From Beaufortia kweichowensis (taxonomy: Eukaryota > Chordata > Actinopteri > Cypriniformes > Gastromyzontidae): a stretch of 64,000 bases of DNA. The notes below the pieces were generated by a model. The model was not told the origin of the DNA. It worked only from the letters and a program-made list of their open reading frames with translations, and did not search any database. The DNA lies in the NCBI GenBank assembly GCA_019155185.1, contig CM032805.1, forward strand, positions 157,501 through 221,500. The letters are read 5' to 3'. Shown piece after piece: positions 60,503-64,000 of the stretch; positions within the stretch are counted from its first letter, which is position 1, and the number at the start of each line of letters is the position of its first letter. The position numbers were made by a program, and so were the translations under genes.

Positions 60503-61972
60503 ATGATGCCCGGGCAGATTCCTGACCCCTCAGTGACGGCCGGATCGTTGCCCAGTCTCGGTCCTCTAGCGGGCATCTCTGCCACCACACTCACAGACCA
60601 GCTGAAATATGCTGATCTCTGTAACCTCGGAGCAATGCTGTCTCCTTTACATCTGCTGGGAAAACTGGGAAAACGACCGCTCACCATTAAAACTGAGGTG
60701 AGACATTATCATGTCTAGGCCTGTTGGTATAATATTACCATAATATTAACTGATAATAATGATAATAAAATAGCACAATAATGCACATACACTCCTTTAA
60801 ACAACAATAAACAAACATTGAAAGAAAAGAAAATGAAACCAATAACAATGAATTGTTAACTTTGAAACTAAATAAGTCAGCACTTTCTCTCCACCTTGTG
60901 GTCATTTAGAGGAAGAAAAACTAGTCGAATCTTTGGCTTTGAGTCTCACGTTTCTAAGTTTACCCTGATGCGGCGTCACATAGACCAAATGATGTATGAC
61001 ATGGAAGTACAGCGAGAATCATTTTAACAACAGACTCTCTGTAATCTTTCTCTCATATGATGACATCACACAAAAGAGCAGAAACTGAGATGACAGCGGC
61101 AGTTCTGCGTGTGATCCCATGAAATGCTCATATTTATATCTCGAGCCATGAGTCGATTAATGGTTTATCTCGACACGCCTCATCATGTCTTGAGAATGTT
61201 TGTTATTGTTGGACATTCAGCATCTTGCCTCTTACACCATGCTGGTCAAAACATTGCTGATATTTGTTGAGCAGATATTCATCTATTTATCTTTATTCAT
61301 ATGTTCAAATGAAGCCTCATGAATGACTTCACTGTATTCTTTCTGTATAAAATAATAAATGGTGTTATTAATGTTATCCTGTAGGGTCATGGGTTCAAAC
61401 CCAGGTACTGCTCATACTCGTATAGAAGATGTATAATGTAGTGCACTGTAAAAGTTGCCAAATGAAATGAAAATGAAAGAGATGTTGTTGGATCTGATGA
61501 ATGAATTACTGTTGTTTATTATACACAGAAAATGATCTTGTAGTAAATGTAGCAAGAAAAAAACATAATCGTTGGTGTTTTCCCTCGACGTACAGAAAGA
61601 TGAAGAGGAAGAACGGCGGAAAAGAAGACGAGAGAAAAACAAAGTGGCGGCAGCAAGATGTCGAAACAAAAAGAAAGAGAGAACAGAGTATCTACAAAGG
61701 GTCAGTATGTCTGTGTTTACTGCTCTCTGCACTGTGTAGTGTGCACTACTGAGGGTCTTAATCATCCCTCTTCTCTCGCTTTAAAGGAATCGGAGCGTCT
61801 GGAGATGATGAACTCTGATCTGAAAGCACAGATTGAAGAACTGAAACACGAGCGCCAGCAGCTTATCCTGATGCTCAACCGTCATCGACCCACGTGTATC
61901 GTGAGGACGGACAGCGTCAAGACCCCTGAGAAAGAGAGCAATCCTCTCCTGGAGCAGCTGGAGGCCAAATAA
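60503..61972 (+). CDS. jdp2: JDP2, Jun dimerization protein 2
   Basis: JDP2 is a nuclear bZIP repressor of AP-1 and CRE sites that recruits histone deacetylases. Exons 60503-60697 (MMPGQIPDPSVTAGSLPSLG..LGKRPLTIKTE), 61596-61700 (DEEEERRKRRREKNKVAAAR, CRNKKKERTEYLQR) and 61787-61972 (ESERLEMMNSDLKAQIEELK..HRPTCIVRTDSVKTPE, stop TAA 61970-61972); 161 residues against 163 in human. The basic region and zipper leucines are intact. The frame is open upstream of MM to the acceptor at 60479. ATF3 is excluded by the MMPGQIPDPS start. An AATAAA occurs at 62740. Confidence 0.95.
61379..61470 (+). mobile_element. Degenerate tRNA-derived SINE
   Basis: Reads TAGGGTCATGGGTTCAAACC (B box) ..TGCACTGTAAA..TTGCCAAATGAAATG, following the order of the cyprinid SINE body. 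In jdp2 intron between 60697 and 61596. Confidence 0.6.
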
Positions 61973-62960
61973 ATCACACACAGACGGACACGAGATCTCC
62001 ATGTTTACAGCTCAGCTCATTTAGGAAGAGAGAGAGCGAGTCATGTGACCCGTGAGGACTGAAGATTATATCACGTCTGTAGGATTCTTGATTTTTTCAC
62101 GTTCGATCATAAAGTGCCTTATTTGTTTACGTTCATTCAGTTGAATAAGTATTAATGAAAACACGTCACGTCACAGACGTTTTGGACACGCGTGTCGTGA
62201 ACACGGACTCTCTCCTCCTCATGTTTCTTCAGTTTCATTATTATTGTTTTGTTTCTGACGCAGGCGTCATGTATGCACATATGTATGAACTGTTTACATC
62301 TTGCCAATTTATTATAGTAATCTACTATTATATATATATATATATATATATATGATTTTTATACTTCTTTGTACATTACATGGACTTATCACTAGATGTG
62401 ATACATTTTATGCAAGAGTTTCATAATCTCTATTTCTGTGACTTACTCAGTTTGATGTATGGCTGTGAAAACTGCAAGCAATTATTAAACGACTGATTCC
62501 TAAACATTGTTTCAGGGTATTTTTCACAGATGAAGTTTCATTTTATTTTTTTGTTTGACACTGTCATCTAAAGTTACTTACTGTGCATTAAATGTACATT
62601 TATATATATTATTCTTTCTTTATAAAGTTAAATCTGGTCAGAATGAGGCTATAAATTTTGTGTAAATAACATGACGACACATTTTACAATTAGGCATTGA
62701 GTGGACACTTTTATTAAGTGACTGACAAATGGGAAAAGTAATAAAGTTTGATCTAATTCTTATATAATCAATAGTGAACTTGTGTAATGTATGTCTGTGT
62801 TTTATGGTGAATAAGTCACGTCTGAAGGGTGATGTTGTGTACCGGCGATGTGAAGTACTCCTGTTAGCCGTGATTCATGAGAAAACACTTGTACATTATT
62901 ACCACACAATACAAACATGAAAATGTGTCTCAAGGCAACTTTATGAGGTAAAGCAACGAG
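61973..62960 (+). other. jdp2 3' UTR and downstream spacer
   Basis: Contains a TA microsatellite (62329-62353) and a poly(A) hexamer at 62740-62745. No further gene was seen; BATF, the next gene in human, is not reached. Confidence 0.5.
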
Positions 62961-62999
62961 CTGATAATGGCTCATGTGTCTGTGTTACTGTGCCTCAAT

Positions 63000-63960
63000 A
63001 CAATCAAGAACATGGATAGAGGAAAGAGGAAAGGAGGTCCAACACTTCCCTGGGGTCATCAGGTGGATATCCTCTGTGTTTCCAGATCTGTGGTCATAGA
63101 TGATTTCATATGTGCTTACCTTTCCTTGGTATTACCAGTATATGTGGTCCTGCGTTCAGCACTATCCTGTGTGATGTGCTGCACATCATCAGTTGTGTTT
63201 CATCCTTTTATCACAAGCCTCCCTCAGCCCACCACAGCTGATCAGAGCATTATTACAGGGTCCCTCCACTTCACCAAAGCCTCTCAGTGACGGTGGGGAG
63301 ATCTTTGATTATCCTTCATTGGGCCGGTCCTCTGATCCACACTTCCTTAAGCAGTCCTGTAGTGGAACTCCTGCTGGCCTCTTCCACCGCGTCCAGCCTC
63401 GATTCTCTGCCTCAGCTGCTGAGTTGGCATACCGGACCTTCTTTCTTTCGATAGCCTCGTTAATGATCTCTTCCCGAGGGACTGTCAACTCGACTATGAT
63501 GATAATCCGACTGGAGTTGGACCAAAGAACCAGATCTGGGTGCAGATTGGTATACAAATTCTAATGAGAGTCTGTTCTTTAAGTCAACTCTCATTTCCCA
63601 ATCCCCGGCTATATTCAGCAGGCCTTGAGTTTGGCCTTGGTCAGCTTTTTTGGCCCTTAGCCTGTTTGTTTCCATCCTCCACAGCTCACTTCAAGCGTTC
63701 AATGCCTTCCCGCCTCATTCAGCAGCTTTGCTGTGATTGACAGAAGCTCTTCTTGCTTCCTTCTGACGCTTCTCCTCCTCCTCCACCACCATGTGCCTTT
63801 GATCCTTTGCCGTAGCTTTTTGCCATGTGGGTGTTGTTATTCCCAAACCAAGTCCCACAATGTCCCTGTGTCTGACGACTGCCTTCACATCTGCTACGGC
63901 TCTAACTGGATTCCTTTACTATCATCTCCAGTCTTGTGTTAGGTAGAAGTATAGCTTAAT
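63000..63960 (-). mobile_element. Decayed retroelement-like ORF
   Basis: The minus-strand frame 63309-63557 reads LHPDLVLWSN..IIIIVELTVPREEIINEAIE, then RKKVRYANSAAEAENRGW. This PD..ELTVP..ERK..RY pattern is one I associate with multicopy ORFs of fish and invertebrate retroelements. It may be a PD-(D/E)XK-type nuclease fold, but that is inference. Flanking frames are broken, and the element continues past the window edge. Confidence 0.5.
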
Positions 63961-64000
63961 ATATAGAGTAAAACATAAATAAATCGTGATGTTTCACTGT

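Overview
The window is teleost nuclear DNA, most likely from a cyprinid or other otophysan fish. Its genes have short exons with canonical GT/AG introns. They encode vertebrate proteins (CNKSR3/IPCEF1, otoferlin, SYNCRIP, ZC2HC1C, ACYP1, FOS, JDP2). The introns and gaps carry fish-type repeats: an L2-clade LINE, tRNA-derived SINEs, hAT MITEs, a Tc1 relic and long minisatellites. Exons were joined by hand using splice sites, codon phase and remembered human proteins; no database search was possible.

Layout. 1-2440: decayed LINE on the minus strand with an L2 fragment inside it. 2606-14043 (+): 3' part of a cnksr3 gene. It can end at 7800 (short form) or, through a splice donor just before that stop, continue into exons homologous to ipcef1. 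The expected exon for the PDZ carboxylate-binding loop is absent where an L2 LINE sits. 16.8-31.3 kb (+): an otoferlin gene whose 41 exons sum exactly in frame to about 1,776 residues. It lacks the first C2 domain (C2A) and has two tandem alternative terminal exons. 32.2-39.8 kb (-): SYNCRIP/hnRNP Q-like gene with 10 coding exons and a 5' UTR exon in a GC-rich promoter. 41.4-43.4 kb (-) zc2hc1c and 44.4-46.0 kb (+) acyp1 are head to head around a CRE-bearing shared promoter. 47 kb: an unrecognised 104-residue ORF. 48.3-52.4 kb (+): a divergent fos paralogue with CArG box and TATA box. 54.3-62.7 kb (+): jdp2, with a possible upstream coding exon containing a perfect CRE and a 3.6-kb, 14-bp minisatellite in its first intron. 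63-64 kb: retroelement debris.

Gene logic. The order zc2hc1c-acyp1-fos-jdp2 is the conserved block of human 14q24.3. cnksr3-ipcef1 and SYNCRIP belong to human 6q and OTOF to 2p, so the window joins blocks that are separate in human, as I recall for the zebrafish chromosomes carrying otof, fos and jdp2 paralogues. FOS and JDP2 are bZIP proteins acting on the same AP-1/CRE sites (FOS activating with JUN, JDP2 repressing). Otoferlin is the hair-cell synaptic calcium sensor. CNK3 and IPCEF1 are scaffolds for Ras/Arf6 signalling.

Most unusual points: the stop-or-splice junction joining cnksr3 to ipcef1, the missing PDZ exon, the C2A-less otoferlin, the duplicated otoferlin tails, a possible jdp2 N-terminal extension, and two hAT MITEs with perfect target-site duplications.
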